This document shows, piece after piece, positions 1 to 9,092 of a stretch of DNA of 64,000 bases. The notes below the pieces were generated by a model. The model was given only the letters and a program-made list of their open reading frames with translations. It made no database searches and was not told the DNA's origin. Source of the stretch: Aminomonas paucivorans DSM 12260 (GTDB taxonomy: Bacteria > Synergistota > Synergistia > Synergistales > Synergistaceae). The stretch spans positions 1,583,812 through 1,647,811 of the forward strand of contig NZ_CM001022.1 of assembly GCF_000165795.1 (NCBI RefSeq). The letters run 5' to 3'. Numbering within the stretch: the first letter of the stretch is position 1; every line of letters begins with the position of its first letter. The translations under genes and the position numbers were made by a program.

Positions 1-225
1 GCGCACCAGGGGTTCGCCTCCCGTGAAGCGCACTCGCCGGACCCCCATGGCCACCAAGGCCTCGCAGAGAAACAGGATCTCCTCGTAACGAAGGATCCGG
101 TGGTGCTCCAACGCGGGAATCCCCTCGGGAGGCATGCAGTAGACGCAGCGGTAGTTGCACCGATCGGTGATCGAGATCCTCACGTAATTCAGTTTTCTGG
201 CGAAGCGATCCGTCAAAGACTCCAT
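1..225 (-). CDS. moaA: GTP 3',8-cyclase MoaA (N-terminal part, runs off the window)
   Basis: Radical SAM enzyme that starts molybdopterin synthesis by converting GTP to 3',8-cyclo-GTP. Only the first 75 codons are in the window. They show the MoaA N-terminus: after a DRFARKLNYVRISIT lead comes the 4Fe-4S/SAM cysteine motif CNYRCVYC (CX3CX2C), then a VRFTGGEPLVR segment matching the family's SAM-binding GGEP motif. The ATG at 225 follows GGGAGG at good spacing and overlaps the end of the upstream MoeA-fusion gene by 13 bases, so the two are translationally coupled. With the two moeA genes it forms a molybdenum cofactor block at the tail of the division cluster. Identification is firm; the C-terminus is not visible. 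Confidence 0.93.
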   Translation of the reverse strand, partial: MESLTDRFARKLNYVRISITDRCNYRCVYCMPPEGIPALEHHRILRYEEILFLCEALVAMGVRRVRFTGGEPLVR

Positions 226-2129
226 CGATATCCTCCCAAGGCCTCAATCTGCAGCCTCCACGCCGGATCCTCCAGGCAGGACATTAGGGCTTCTAAGGCT
301 GGATGCCCCTCGAACTCCCTAGGTCCGACAATCTCAAAGGGTTCCACCGCCAAGGAGATGAAATCCAGCCCCAACGCCTCCGCTGCGGCTCGGATGCCCA
401 AAGTCACATCCGCCTGACCGCTTGCCACCCGATTGGCCGCCTCCATGTGGGAGACGCACTGGATATCGTAGCCTTCCAGTCCCGCAGGAGGGATCCCCTC
501 CCGCCCCAGAAGGTGGTCCAGGAGCACCCGAGTCCCCGCCCCAGGTTGACGGTTGGCCAGCCGAATCCCCCGCGCCGCCAAGTCTCGGATGGTCCGAAGA
601 CCCAGAGGGTTCCCCGAAGGCACGATGAGCCCCTGTTCCCGGTAATAGAGGCGTCGACGCCACCACTGTCTCTGGGGGTCGAACTGAGCCAGAAAGGAAT
701 CGTTGTAGATTCCGGTCTGGGGATCCAGAAGATGGCAGGCCGCCAGGTGGGCCTCCCCCCGAGCCAACGCCGCAAGCCCCCCCAGGCTTCCCACGGTGCG
801 GATCGCCACCTGCGCCCCCCGAAGGCGGACACGGCTGGCAAGCCTCTGGAAGGCCGGGTCGTCGGACCCCTGGAACAGGACGGTCCTGTCCAGGTCCATA
901 CGTTTCAGGGTGTAGAAGGATAACGGGCTACCCTTGGGCAGTTCCAGGGTTTCCCGGGGCAGGACCCCCAGGGCATCACACTCTGCCAGGGCGAAGAGGG
1001 AGCTCGCCCCGGTGGAGAGCGGCCAGGCCACGACCTGATCCCGGATCCTGGCACACTTGAGCCGCACCCAATCCTCCATCCCCTGGGCCGAGGAAAGGGG
1101 GACCAGAAGACGACATTCCTGCGGCTCCCCGCATCCCAGGGAGGAGCAAAGCTCTTCCCCCGACGGGACGGACGAGGAGGCGAGGTGTTCCAAAAAAGGA
1201 TGGACCAGCCCCCAGGCCACCACCGCGGTGGACATGGGGAAACCGGGCAGGACGAGGACCGGCTTGCCCTTCCAGGCTCCCCCCATGGCGGGTCGCCCCG
1301 GCTTCATCAAAAGCCAGCGAAAGAGGAGCCCACCCCCTTCCCGAAGGACTGAGGCGGAATGATCCCTTTTGCCCTTGGCCGACCCTGCTCCGAGGAGGAC
1401 CACGTCGTAGCTCTCCGCTCCCTCGTCCAGGGCCTGCCGGATCTGGACGGGGTCGTCCGGCACAAGGGGGTGGACATGAAGGTCCATCCCCCACCCACGG
1501 AACAACCCCCGCAGGAGGAGGGAGTTGCTCTCCACCACGGTTCCCGGCGGAGGAGTCGCTCCGCTTCGGAACCATTCCTCCACGGAGAGGATCTCATCCC
1601 CCGTGGGGATGAAGAGAACCCGGGGTTTCGGGAGGGCGGGGATCTCTCGAACCCCCGCGCAGAGGAGCAGCGCCTGCAGGGCTGGGGTCACGGGATCCCC
1701 GGGGCGGGCCAGAACCTGTCCGGCCAGGACGTCCTCCCCCACGGGGCGGACGTTCTGCCCCCGAGGGGTTGCCCGAACCACCACCAGCCCGTCCGGTCCC
1801 TCGGAGGTATCCTCCACCATCACCACCGCATCGCAGGAAGGAGGGACCGCCCCCCCCGTGTTGACCCAGCAGAACCGGTCCCGCGACAAAAGCACCGGCC
1901 TGGCGGGACTGGCCTGGGCGGTGTCCTCGGAGGCAAGGGCATACCCGTCCACCGCCGCAGCAGGATAGTGGGGCACGTTTCGAGCCCCCACCACCTCCTC
2001 CGCCAACACCTCCCCGGAGGCCTGCTCCAGGGGGACGGGCCGCGCAGGAAGGGGGGCAAAACGGTCCCGAAGGATCTGAAGAGCCTCTTCCCTGGGAAGA
2101 TGCTCCCGACAACTCAGCGCGGAATCCAC
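213..2129 (-). CDS. MoeA-type molybdopterin biosynthesis protein fused to a substrate-binding-protein-like domain
   Basis: Two-part protein of 638 residues. Residues 1 to about 400 are a MoeA-like molybdotransferase with N-terminal, MoCF-binding and C-terminal sections; the PAAAVDGYAL signature is near residue 60, and the usual SGGxSxG..D loop reads GAGSAKGKRDHS. From about residue 410 to the end is a periplasmic-binding-protein-like domain (PBP_like type), with VPSGNPLG and the family-typical ANRQPGAGTRVLLD segment. It has no signal peptide, so it should act in the cytoplasm. Fusions of this kind are known in anaerobes and are thought to handle the oxyanion or cofactor insertion step; the exact role is unproven. 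The ATG at 2129 overlaps the preceding moeA by 16 bases. Confidence 0.88.
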   Translation of the reverse strand: MDSALSCREHLPREEALQILRDRFAPLPARPVPLEQASGEVLAEEVVGARNVPHYPAAAVDGYALASEDTAQASPARPVLLSRDRFCWVNTGGAVPPSCDAVVMVEDTSEGPDGLVVVRATPRGQNVRPVGEDVLAGQVLARPGDPVTPALQALLLCAGVREIPALPKPRVLFIPTGDEILSVEEWFRSGATPPPGTVVESNSLLLRGLFRGWGMDLHVHPLVPDDPVQIRQALDEGAESYDVVLLGAGSAKGKRDHSASVLREGGGLLFRWLLMKPGRPAMGGAWKGKPVLVLPGFPMSTAVVAWGLVHPFLEHLASSSVPSGEELCSSLGCGEPQECRLLVPLSSAQGMEDWVRLKCARIRDQVVAWPLSTGASSLFALAECDALGVLPRETLELPKGSPLSFYTLKRMDLDRTVLFQGSDDPAFQRLASRVRLRGAQVAIRTVGSLGGLAALARGEAHLAACHLLDPQTGIYNDSFLAQFDPQRQWWRRRLYYREQGLIVPSGNPLGLRTIRDLAARGIRLANRQPGAGTRVLLDHLLGREGIPPAGLEGYDIQCVSHMEAANRVASGQADVTLGIRAAAEALGLDFISLAVEPFEIVGPREFEGHPALEALMSCLEDPAWRLQIEALGGYRWSL

Positions 2130-3355
2130 CAGAACTCCACCTCCTCGCCGGATCGGGCCGTCTCGCGCTCCTGGGGGAACCGGAGGAACCCGTCCGCTTC
2201 ACGAAGCGCCGCCACATAGCCCGAAGCGGAGGGAAGCGGGACCACGCCTTGGGGCGTCCATCGCCCCGGGACGAACTCCTCCACCCCCGCGCGGGCGACG
2301 AGATCTCGAAGCAGGGTGACCCTTTCCTTCCTGCAGGTCCAGGTTTCCGGAGATCCCATCCAGGCCCCCAAGAGGGGGAGGAGCACCGTGTAGGCCACGG
2401 TGGCGCAGGCGAGGGGGTGTCCGGGAAAACCCACCACCAACCGGCGGGGGACAAGGGAACCCGCAAGGTGGGTGGGCTTTCCGGGCTGGATGTTGACCCC
2501 CCGGACCATCAGCCCCGGAGCGGGGATCTGCGACAGGATCTCCTCACAGTGATCCCGAACGCTCACCGAAGAGCCCCCGCTCAGAAGGATCAGGTCGCTC
2601 TCCTCGAAGGCCCGCTGGAACCCTGTCGCAAGGGCTTCCGGGTCATCCCGAAGGATGCCCCCGTGGCGCACACGAAACCCCCTTCGGCGGAGGAACCCCG
2701 TCAGAAACCACCCGTTGACGTCCCGAACGCAGCCCTGGGGCACGGGGTCCGTCTCCAGGGGGACCACCTCATCTCCCGTGCTCAGCACCGTGGCAGAGAG
2801 GTCGACCCCGGGCACCACGCCTTTCCCCAGCGCCGCGAAAATCCCCACGTGGCGTTCGTCCAGACGGGAGCCCGCGGTCAGGAGAGAGTCTCCTCTGCGG
2901 TATTCCTCCCCCTGGAAGACCACGTTTTCGCCCCGCTGCAGGGCTTTTCGAGCCTCCACCCACCCGGCGGTGACCGTGGCATCCTCCAGCATCAGCACCC
3001 CATCCGCCCCGGGGGGAAGCATCCCCCCCGTGTGGATGGACAGGACTTCCCCCCGGCGAAGGGGCTCCGAGGCAGGACCTCCCATGGGGACCTCCCCCGC
3101 AAGGCGCAGGAAGGCGGGAGTTCCCGGAGACGCTCCGGCGGTCTCCTCACAGCGGACCGCAAAGCCGTCTCGCAGACTTCGGGAAAAGGGCGGGTGGTCC
3201 TGAGACGCCACAAGGGTCTCCCCCAGGGGGAACCCAGCGGCATCCTCCAGGGCCAAGGGCGTCTCCCGGGGAGGAAGCTCCCAGGGGAACCCAAGCTCTC
3301 GGATGACCTTCGTCAGGACTTCCTCCCGAGGCGCCACTTCCCTAAGGACGTTCAC
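2114..3355 (-). CDS. moeA: Molybdopterin molybdenumtransferase MoeA
   Basis: Stand-alone MoeA of 413 residues, a normal length. The family inserts molybdate (or tungstate) into adenylylated molybdopterin. Visible features are FSRSLRDGFAV (the RDGYA-type signature), PPGADGVLMLEDA, and the MoCF-domain loop SGGSSVSVRDHC followed by a C-terminal beta domain. The gene sits three bases downstream of the SPOR-domain gene and overlaps the MoeA-fusion gene. It is clearly divergent from that neighbour, so the pair is not a recent duplication. Two different MoeA proteins in one operon could mean metal selectivity (Mo versus W), but the sequence alone does not show which. Confidence 0.92.
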   Translation of the reverse strand: MNVLREVAPREEVLTKVIRELGFPWELPPRETPLALEDAAGFPLGETLVASQDHPPFSRSLRDGFAVRCEETAGASPGTPAFLRLAGEVPMGGPASEPLRRGEVLSIHTGGMLPPGADGVLMLEDATVTAGWVEARKALQRGENVVFQGEEYRRGDSLLTAGSRLDERHVGIFAALGKGVVPGVDLSATVLSTGDEVVPLETDPVPQGCVRDVNGWFLTGFLRRRGFRVRHGGILRDDPEALATGFQRAFEESDLILLSGGSSVSVRDHCEEILSQIPAPGLMVRGVNIQPGKPTHLAGSLVPRRLVVGFPGHPLACATVAYTVLLPLLGAWMGSPETWTCRKERVTLLRDLVARAGVEEFVPGRWTPQGVVPLPSASGYVAALREADGFLRFPQERETARSGEEVEFWWIPR

Positions 3356-3358
3356 GGG

Positions 3359-4063
3359 TCATTCCCCCTGGGGCTTGGCACGAGGCGGGACGATCTGGGT
3401 GGGGAATCCCTTGGCCCCCAGGGAAGCCGCCACCGCCTCCGCCGCCTCCCGGCTGTTTCCGCCGGGGACGCGGACGCGGAAGAACGTCCCCTCCCCCACC
3501 TTGGCCTCCTGCATCTGGGGACGGAATCCCTCCTTCTGGAGCCGATCCGTCAGAGCCTGCGCCGCCTCCCGGGAGGAGAACGCTCCCGCCTGAACCCAAA
3601 AGCCCGGCGCACCCGTCCCCGGAGAGGGGGGAACCCGAGAAGGCTGTACCGTGGGGTGAGGTTTCGGAGTCGTCAAAAGCCTAGGGGTAGGGGCCGCCGA
3701 AGGGGTCTTCTTCCGGACCGCCGTGGGAAGGGGCTTTCGGGTCGGTTTGGCCTCCACCTCCGGCTCCGCCTTGGGAACCCTGACCACCCCAGGAGTGACC
3801 ACGGCCTTGCGCTTTGGGGCAGGGGTGGGAGTGAGGGAGACCTCTACGACCTCCGGCTCCGCCGTCGGGGAGGGCTCCTGGGAGACCTGTGCCGGAGGAG
3901 GGGCATCCGGGGACGGTGTCTGGGGTTGGAAGAACAGACGGACTCCCAGCACCAGGATTCCCACCGCCACCAGTGCCGCCAGGGGAAGGGCAAGCTGCCC
4001 GAAAGCGGAGAGAGAATGCTTCTGCTTGTAGGATCGGGACCGGCGTTGGCTCAAGGAAAGCAC
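3359..4063 (-). CDS. Membrane-anchored SPOR-domain protein
   Basis: Bitopic envelope protein of 234 residues. It has a short basic N-terminus (QRRSRSYKQK), one membrane segment at about residues 22-46, a long Pro/Ala/Thr/Lys-rich linker, and a C-terminal SPOR domain from about residue 158 (FWVQAGAFSSREAAQAL, then FFRVRVPGG). SPOR domains bind denuded septal peptidoglycan, and the family includes FtsN and DedD. Its place four genes after ftsA-ftsZ fits a late division protein. The GTG start at 4063 is preceded by GGGAGG and overlaps the radical SAM stop by 13 bases. FtsN-like function is inferred from architecture and neighbours only. Confidence 0.85.
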   Translation of the reverse strand: MLSLSQRRSRSYKQKHSLSAFGQLALPLAALVAVGILVLGVRLFFQPQTPSPDAPPPAQVSQEPSPTAEPEVVEVSLTPTPAPKRKAVVTPGVVRVPKAEPEVEAKPTRKPLPTAVRKKTPSAAPTPRLLTTPKPHPTVQPSRVPPSPGTGAPGFWVQAGAFSSREAAQALTDRLQKEGFRPQMQEAKVGEGTFFRVRVPGGNSREAAEAVAASLGAKGFPTQIVPPRAKPQGE

Positions 4064-5595
4064 CTCCCATGATCTGCGGGGTTCTCACGATGCGGGGAAC
4101 GGAAAAATCCCAGCCTTTCCAGCTCCCTCCGGGCTTGGTCGCGCCGTGGAGGGGTCGGCGCCCTTTCTCCCGCCAAAAAACGGTCCAACGTTTCCTCGCT
4201 GTCCTCGGAGGAGGACCAGCCAAGAGCATACTCCAGCGCGGCCTCCCTGTGGCTTGCAAAGCGGAAGGAGATCCGGCGCCGTCTCCCCCGGGAAAGCAGG
4301 CTCTCCCGGAGAAACGACGTCCGTCTCTCGTAGACCTCCGCAGAGAGGAAGGCTTCCTCCCCCCATGGGGTCCCCGGCTTGGGGACGAAAGGGTTCACCG
4401 AAAGCACCAAGGAGAGGCGTGTCTCCTGAAGCAGGGACTCCGTCAGGGATGCCATCCCGGCCACGTCCTCCTCCTCCTCCCCTGGAAGCCCTAACATGAA
4501 ATAGAGCTTCGCCTGACGCAGCCCTCTCTCAGCGGCCAGCCTTGCCTTCTGCAGGATCAGTTCGTCCGTGAAGGGCTTGCCGCAGCTCCTTCGTAGGGCC
4601 TCCGTACCCGCCTCGGGGGCGAGGGTCAGGGCCGTTCTGCCCCCTCGGTGCAGAGAGTCGACCATGAAGGCATCCAGAGAATCCAGGCGAAGCGAGGCAA
4701 AGGAGACGCTCTTGCGCAACGCCGTCAGCCGCTCCAGGAGGCCCCGGATCTCCGGATAATCCCCCGCCTCGGGAGTGATGAGTCCCACCTGCTCGAAGGA
4801 GGTACCCCGGGCCGCTTTCTCCAAAAGCGAGAGCGCCTCGGGAAACGGAAGACGCCTCAAGGGAGTAAAACAGCGAGGAAGTGTGCAGAAGCGGCAACCC
4901 CTCCGACAGCCCCTCTGAAGCTCCACCAGCAGGGTCTTCCCAAAGGTACACCTTGGGGTCACCCAGGCGCTGGCGGCATTTGGGGGCTCCAGCGCCTGGG
5001 CCTTTCCCGGGCCGGAAGAGGGCCCCCCCCTTCGGCCCCACAGGGGAGGCACCAGCACGTGGGGAAGCTCCGACAAAGCCTCCCACTGATCTTCCCGCCC
5101 CCCCCTCCCCCGCCGAAGACGGGCCACCACATCGGCCAGAGAAACCTCCCCGTCCCCCAACACGATGAAATCGCAAAGGGCATACAGGGACAGGGGATTG
5201 ATGGACGTGAGGCTTCCTCCTACCCCCACCAAAGGAGCCCCCCTGCACTGCCCCCGCTCTTTCCAGGAAAGGGGGATGGAGGCCCCCTGAAGCCAGGCCA
5301 TCAGGGACCAAACGTCGTTCTCGTAGGCGATTCCTGCGGTGATGATCGGAAATCGTTCCAGAAGGGTGTCGCTTTCTACGGATCGGTAGGGCGACTGGGG
5401 GCCGAGGAAGAACCGCTCCACCCCCACTCCCGAGCGGCGCAGCGCCCGGTAGACGTGGTGCATCCCCAGGTTGGCGCTGCCGACCTCGTAAGAGGCGGGG
5501 TAAAACAGAGCCCAAGGCAAGTCCCCCCCCTTGGGGAGCGGCTCCACCCAGGACTCGTCCTCTCTGTAGGTCTTCCAGCTCTTCCAACCCGTCAC
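4051..5595 (-). CDS. Radical SAM protein with B12-binding-like N-terminal region
   Basis: About 514 residues. The N-terminal 180 or so (ALFYPASYEVGSANLG, later FIVLGDGEVSLADVV) resemble the cobalamin-binding-like fold seen before many radical SAM domains. The Fe-S motif is CRRGCRFC (Cys230, Cys234, Cys237, CX3CX2C) with the following LPFPEALSLLEKA helix typical of the B12-radical SAM superfamily. A strict DxHxxG cobalamin motif is not seen, so B12 binding is uncertain. The GTG at 5595 was chosen because GGGGTGGA precedes it and it lies 41 bases past the ftsZ stop; an open frame continues upstream but only inside ftsZ. The substrate is unknown. A tRNA or peptide modification role would be a guess. 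Confidence 0.78.
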   Translation of the reverse strand: MTGWKSWKTYREDESWVEPLPKGGDLPWALFYPASYEVGSANLGMHHVYRALRRSGVGVERFFLGPQSPYRSVESDTLLERFPIITAGIAYENDVWSLMAWLQGASIPLSWKERGQCRGAPLVGVGGSLTSINPLSLYALCDFIVLGDGEVSLADVVARLRRGRGGREDQWEALSELPHVLVPPLWGRRGGPSSGPGKAQALEPPNAASAWVTPRCTFGKTLLVELQRGCRRGCRFCTLPRCFTPLRRLPFPEALSLLEKAARGTSFEQVGLITPEAGDYPEIRGLLERLTALRKSVSFASLRLDSLDAFMVDSLHRGGRTALTLAPEAGTEALRRSCGKPFTDELILQKARLAAERGLRQAKLYFMLGLPGEEEEDVAGMASLTESLLQETRLSLVLSVNPFVPKPGTPWGEEAFLSAEVYERRTSFLRESLLSRGRRRRISFRFASHREAALEYALGWSSSEDSEETLDRFLAGERAPTPPRRDQARRELERLGFFRSPHRENPADHGRCFP

Positions 5596-5636
5596 TCCAC
5601 CCCGAGGGGCGCAGGGAGTCTTGGAGGCTCTCCCCT

Positions 5637-6857
5637 TCAGGAGGGTTTTCTCCTGCGGACGAATGCGGGGACATCCAACTGATTCGTGGGAACGCCGCTG
5701 AGCTTGAAGAGGTCCTCCTCCGTGTTTCCTCCCGCCGTGCGCACCTCCGACTCCTCCAGCTCCAGGCAGACCCTCCCGGGAGTGGCGGCCGGTCTCTCCT
5801 TCGCCGAAGTGCCGGGAGAGGAATACCCGGAGGAGCGAACTGCAGCGGGCCCGGAAGCGGGATGGCGCAGCGCCGCGGGACTCGCCTTGGCAGATTCGGA
5901 GAACCCCGTGGCAATGACGATGATCTGGATGCGATCCTCCATGCCCGGCTCCAGGACGTGCCCCCAAATGAGGGTGGCATCTTCGTCCGCCGCCTCGTTG
6001 ATGACCCGAGCGGCCTCCTGGATCTCGTGGATGCCCACGTTGGCTCCCCCGGTGACGTTGAAGAGGACGCCCTTCGCCCCCGCCATGGGGTTTTCCATAA
6101 GGGGGCTCTGGATGGCGTTTCGGGCCGCGACGGTGGCCCGGTTCTCTCCGTGCCCCTCCCCGATGCCCATGATGGCGGAGCCCGCGTTGCTCATGACGGT
6201 GCGCAGGTCCGCGAAGTCCACGTTCACCAGTCCCGGCCGCAGGATCAGGCTCGTGACCCCTTCCACAGCCTGGCGAAGGACCTCGTCGGCCAGCTTGAAC
6301 GCCTCCGCCAGGGAGGTCTTCTTTTCCGTGAGTTCCAGGAGACGGTCGTTGGGGATCACGATCAGCGCGTCCACCTGTTCTCGGAGACGCTCGATGCCCA
6401 GCTGAGCCTGCTGGATCCTCCGTTTTCCTTCGAAGAGAAACGGACGGGTCACCACGGCCACCACCAGGGCCCCTGTCTCCTTGGCCACGCTGGCGATGAC
6501 CGGTGTGGCTCCGGTACCGGTCCCCCCCCCCATCCCGGCGGTGAGGAACACCATGTCGGCCCCTTCCAGGACCGCTCGGATTTCCTCCCGGGATTCCTGG
6601 GCGGCCTTGAGGCCGATCTCCGGATTGGCCCCCGCCCCCAGTCCTCGAGTCAACTCGCGGCCCAGAACGATCCTCGCATGGGCCTCGGACATCTCCATAT
6701 GCGCCACATCGGTGTTGGCAGAGATGAACTCCACCCCTCCGACTCCGTTTCGGATGATGTGGTTCAAGGCGTTGTTTCCGCCGCCTCCGACTCCCACAAC
6801 CTTGATGACTTCCCGGTAGGGCCGCTCGGGTTTTTCGATCTGAAAGACTTCAGACAT
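5637..6857 (-). CDS. ftsZ: Cell division protein FtsZ
   Basis: Tubulin-like GTPase that polymerises into the cytokinetic Z ring. It is 406 residues long. The GTP-binding tubulin signature GGGTGTG is at residues 110-116, the N-terminal [10 protein letters not shown] loop at 21-30, and the T7-loop region [11 protein letters not shown] follows. After a variable Pro/Ser/Ala linker, the C-terminal peptide [13 protein letters not shown] matches the conserved tail that binds FtsA. The ATG at 6857 has AGGAGG nine bases upstream. It lies 26 bases after ftsA in the dcw operon, the usual order. Confidence 0.98.
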   Translation of the reverse strand: MSEVFQIEKPERPYREVIKVVGVGGGGNNALNHIIRNGVGGVEFISANTDVAHMEMSEAHARIVLGRELTRGLGAGANPEIGLKAAQESREEIRAVLEGADMVFLTAGMGGGTGTGATPVIASVAKETGALVVAVVTRPFLFEGKRRIQQAQLGIERLREQVDALIVIPNDRLLELTEKKTSLAEAFKLADEVLRQAVEGVTSLILRPGLVNVDFADLRTVMSNAGSAIMGIGEGHGENRATVAARNAIQSPLMENPMAGAKGVLFNVTGGANVGIHEIQEAARVINEAADEDATLIWGHVLEPGMEDRIQIIVIATGFSESAKASPAALRHPASGPAAVRSSGYSSPGTSAKERPAATPGRVCLELEESEVRTAGGNTEEDLFKLSGVPTNQLDVPAFVRRRKPS

Positions 6858-6883
6858 GGTGGGATACCTCCTGCGGCCTTAAG

Positions 6884-8227
6884 TTAAAAAAGTTCCCGAA
6901 AGGACTTCTTGAGGGTGTCCAGCATCTGCTCCAGCCCCGAGGGACCAGCGGGCTTCTTCGGCACCTGCTTGGGCCTCTCGTCGCCCCCCCTCAGGGTGGG
7001 CCCCTGTCGCTTGATCTGGTCCAGGGAGGGCTCCATGTACCGGAACGGATTCCGCTCCCGCTCCAGCATGTACCGGATGATCCCCGCCGCGCAGGCATAC
7101 TCGAACCCGTTACGCCCGGGAGGCATCCTGCCCGAATCCAGGGGGAAAGCGGCCCGAGCGGGCATGTCCAGGACCTCGGAGACGAAGCCGTCCAGGTCGT
7201 TGGTCTTTGCCACTCCCCCGGTGAGGACAAGCCCGGCAGGGAGCATCGGCAATCCCGCCTCGGCGACCTCGGACTTCACCAACACCCCGTAAAGCTCCTC
7301 GATGCGGCACTTGACGATGTCCGCCACGTCCCGAACGGGGCAGGAATAATTCCTCCCCCGGATCTCGAAATCGATGGTCTCGTCCTGAGCTTCCGGATCG
7401 CCGAAGAGGGAGATCTCCCGCTTGATCTCCTCGGCCTTGCTCAGGGGGATGCGCAGCACGCAGGCCACATCGTTGGTGAGATGGTCCCCCCCTACGGGGA
7501 TGATGGAAAGCCTTCGGGGACGCCCTTCGGAGAAGACCGCCACCCCCGTGGTGCCCCCTCCCACGTCCACCGCCACGGCCCCCGCCATGGCTTCCTCGGG
7601 AGAAAGAGAACCCAGGGCGGACGCCAGGGGCTTGATGACCAGCCCCGTCACCTCCAGCCCCGCCTTCTCCACGCAGTTCAGCACGTTCTGCAGAGCCGCC
7701 GTGGGGACGATCACGGATTGGAGATCGATCTCTAACCGCATGCCCGTCATCCCGAGGGGATCGTCGATCCCTCCATGGCCGTCCAGGGAGTACTCCACGG
7801 GGATGGTATGAAGGACCGATTGGTTTGCCGGAACAGCCACCTCCGTCTGGGCAGCCTCAATGACCCGCTCCACGTCCAACTGCATCACCGGCCGGGGGGA
7901 ACGTCCCAGAGACACCATGCCCTTGGACCGGACACTCAGCACATCGCTGCCGCTGAAGGCAACCGTGGCCTCGTCCAGTTCCAGGCCCACCATGTTCTGG
8001 GCATCCGCCACCGCCTGCTTGACCGAACGGATAGCCTGATCCAGGTTGACGATCAAGCCCTTTCGAATTCCCTGGGATGGGGAGTGTCCGATGCCGATGA
8101 TCTGGGCCTCTCCCGTGCGGCTTTCCCTTTCAGCGACCACCACCGCTACCTTGCTCGTCCCAAGGTCGAGTCCCACCAGCAGTTCCGGGTCTCTCTGGGC
8201 CGCGGAGGTTGAACCTTTTTTGAACAA
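6884..8227 (-). CDS. ftsA: Cell division protein FtsA
   Basis: Actin-like ATPase that ties FtsZ to the membrane; 447 residues. The N-terminal phosphate-1 motif is LLVGLDLGTSKVAVVVAE. Phosphate-2 is AVAVDVGGGTTGVAVF and the adenosine motif is LVLTGGVAKTNDL. The extreme C-terminus, LEQMLDTLKKSFRELF, is an amphipathic helix as expected for the membrane-targeting sequence. The start is a TTG at 8227 after a run of seven G that may serve as ribosome-binding site. No better in-frame start exists before the conserved domain. It lies 22 bases downstream of ftsQ. Confidence 0.97.
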   Translation of the reverse strand: MFKKGSTSAAQRDPELLVGLDLGTSKVAVVVAERESRTGEAQIIGIGHSPSQGIRKGLIVNLDQAIRSVKQAVADAQNMVGLELDEATVAFSGSDVLSVRSKGMVSLGRSPRPVMQLDVERVIEAAQTEVAVPANQSVLHTIPVEYSLDGHGGIDDPLGMTGMRLEIDLQSVIVPTAALQNVLNCVEKAGLEVTGLVIKPLASALGSLSPEEAMAGAVAVDVGGGTTGVAVFSEGRPRRLSIIPVGGDHLTNDVACVLRIPLSKAEEIKREISLFGDPEAQDETIDFEIRGRNYSCPVRDVADIVKCRIEELYGVLVKSEVAEAGLPMLPAGLVLTGGVAKTNDLDGFVSEVLDMPARAAFPLDSGRMPPGRNGFEYACAAGIIRYMLERERNPFRYMEPSLDQIKRQGPTLRGGDERPKQVPKKPAGPSGLEQMLDTLKKSFRELF

Positions 8228-8249
8228 GAGAAGCCCCCCCGACTGGAAT

Positions 8250-9092
8250 TCAGTTCGTTTTCCCTGTCACGTCTTCGCTCCTGACAATGATTCTATCCTT
8301 ATACGTGGCATCCACCAAGAGGTGCCCTCCTCCAGGAGGAGACTGGCTCCACAGGGTTTCCAGCGCCGCAAGCAGCTGGGGCCACGCATGGTCCTCCGTG
8401 GGAAGGAGGAGACGAACCCGCAGGTCTCCTCGTCGAAAGGAGGCGAGAAGCCGAGTCGTGCCGTCCTCTCGACGCACCGAGAGGGCATCCAAAACCCCCA
8501 GCCAGGACAAACCCTCCAATGCCTGCAACCAGCCTTGGATTTGCGCCACCGAAACGGAGGACGAGGAAACGTCCCCGCGAAGCTCCGCCCCCGAAAGGGG
8601 AGGGGGCATTCCCGCCCCCCAGTATACCAAAGGGCCTTGGGGGATCCGGAGCCCTCGCACCTGCGTATTCTGATGAAGGTTGGCCTTCCAGATGCGCCCG
8701 TCCGCATCCACCAGCCACACCTGATCCTGCCAGTGAAGCCGAAGCTGGGGCTGCAGGGGGGTCACCTGAACCGAGAACTCCCCCCAACCGGAAAGGCGCA
8801 TCCGTGCAGTCACGGGATACCGCTCGCCCAGGGATCGCTCGATGTCCCCGCGATGAAGCAGAAGAAGAGGCCAGAATCTCTGGGCGCTGCCGGGAACGAT
8901 CTCCCAGGCGAGAGCCTCGGGGAGCACCCCGCTGGGCACGGTCCTCAGGGCCAGCAGCCGAAAGGCATGGGTCTTGCCCTCCAGAGCGTAGAACAGCCCG
9001 CAGAGAAGCCCCAAAAGAAGGAGACGACGTTTCCAACGACGAGCCCTTTCCCTCTGCTTCGGATCGGGGAAGACCCTATGGGGTCGGTCCAA
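8250..9092 (-). CDS. ftsQ: FtsQ/DivIB-like division protein
   Basis: Predicted bitopic membrane protein of 280 residues: a basic N-terminus (KQRERARRWKRR), one membrane segment at about residues 23-40, and an extracytoplasmic part with a POTRA-like region (RGDIERSLGERYPV) and the FtsQ beta domain (VWLVDADGRIW). FtsQ/DivIB links early and late division proteins through the FtsL/FtsB complex. Sequence similarity is modest, as usual for this family; identification rests on topology, length and position between murB and ftsA. The TTG start at 9092 has GAGG upstream and overlaps murB by 17 bases. No ddl gene is present at this point of the cluster. Confidence 0.85.
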   Translation of the reverse strand: MDRPHRVFPDPKQRERARRWKRRLLLLGLLCGLFYALEGKTHAFRLLALRTVPSGVLPEALAWEIVPGSAQRFWPLLLLHRGDIERSLGERYPVTARMRLSGWGEFSVQVTPLQPQLRLHWQDQVWLVDADGRIWKANLHQNTQVRGLRIPQGPLVYWGAGMPPPLSGAELRGDVSSSSVSVAQIQGWLQALEGLSWLGVLDALSVRREDGTTRLLASFRRGDLRVRLLLPTEDHAWPQLLAALETLWSQSPPGGGHLLVDATYKDRIIVRSEDVTGKTN

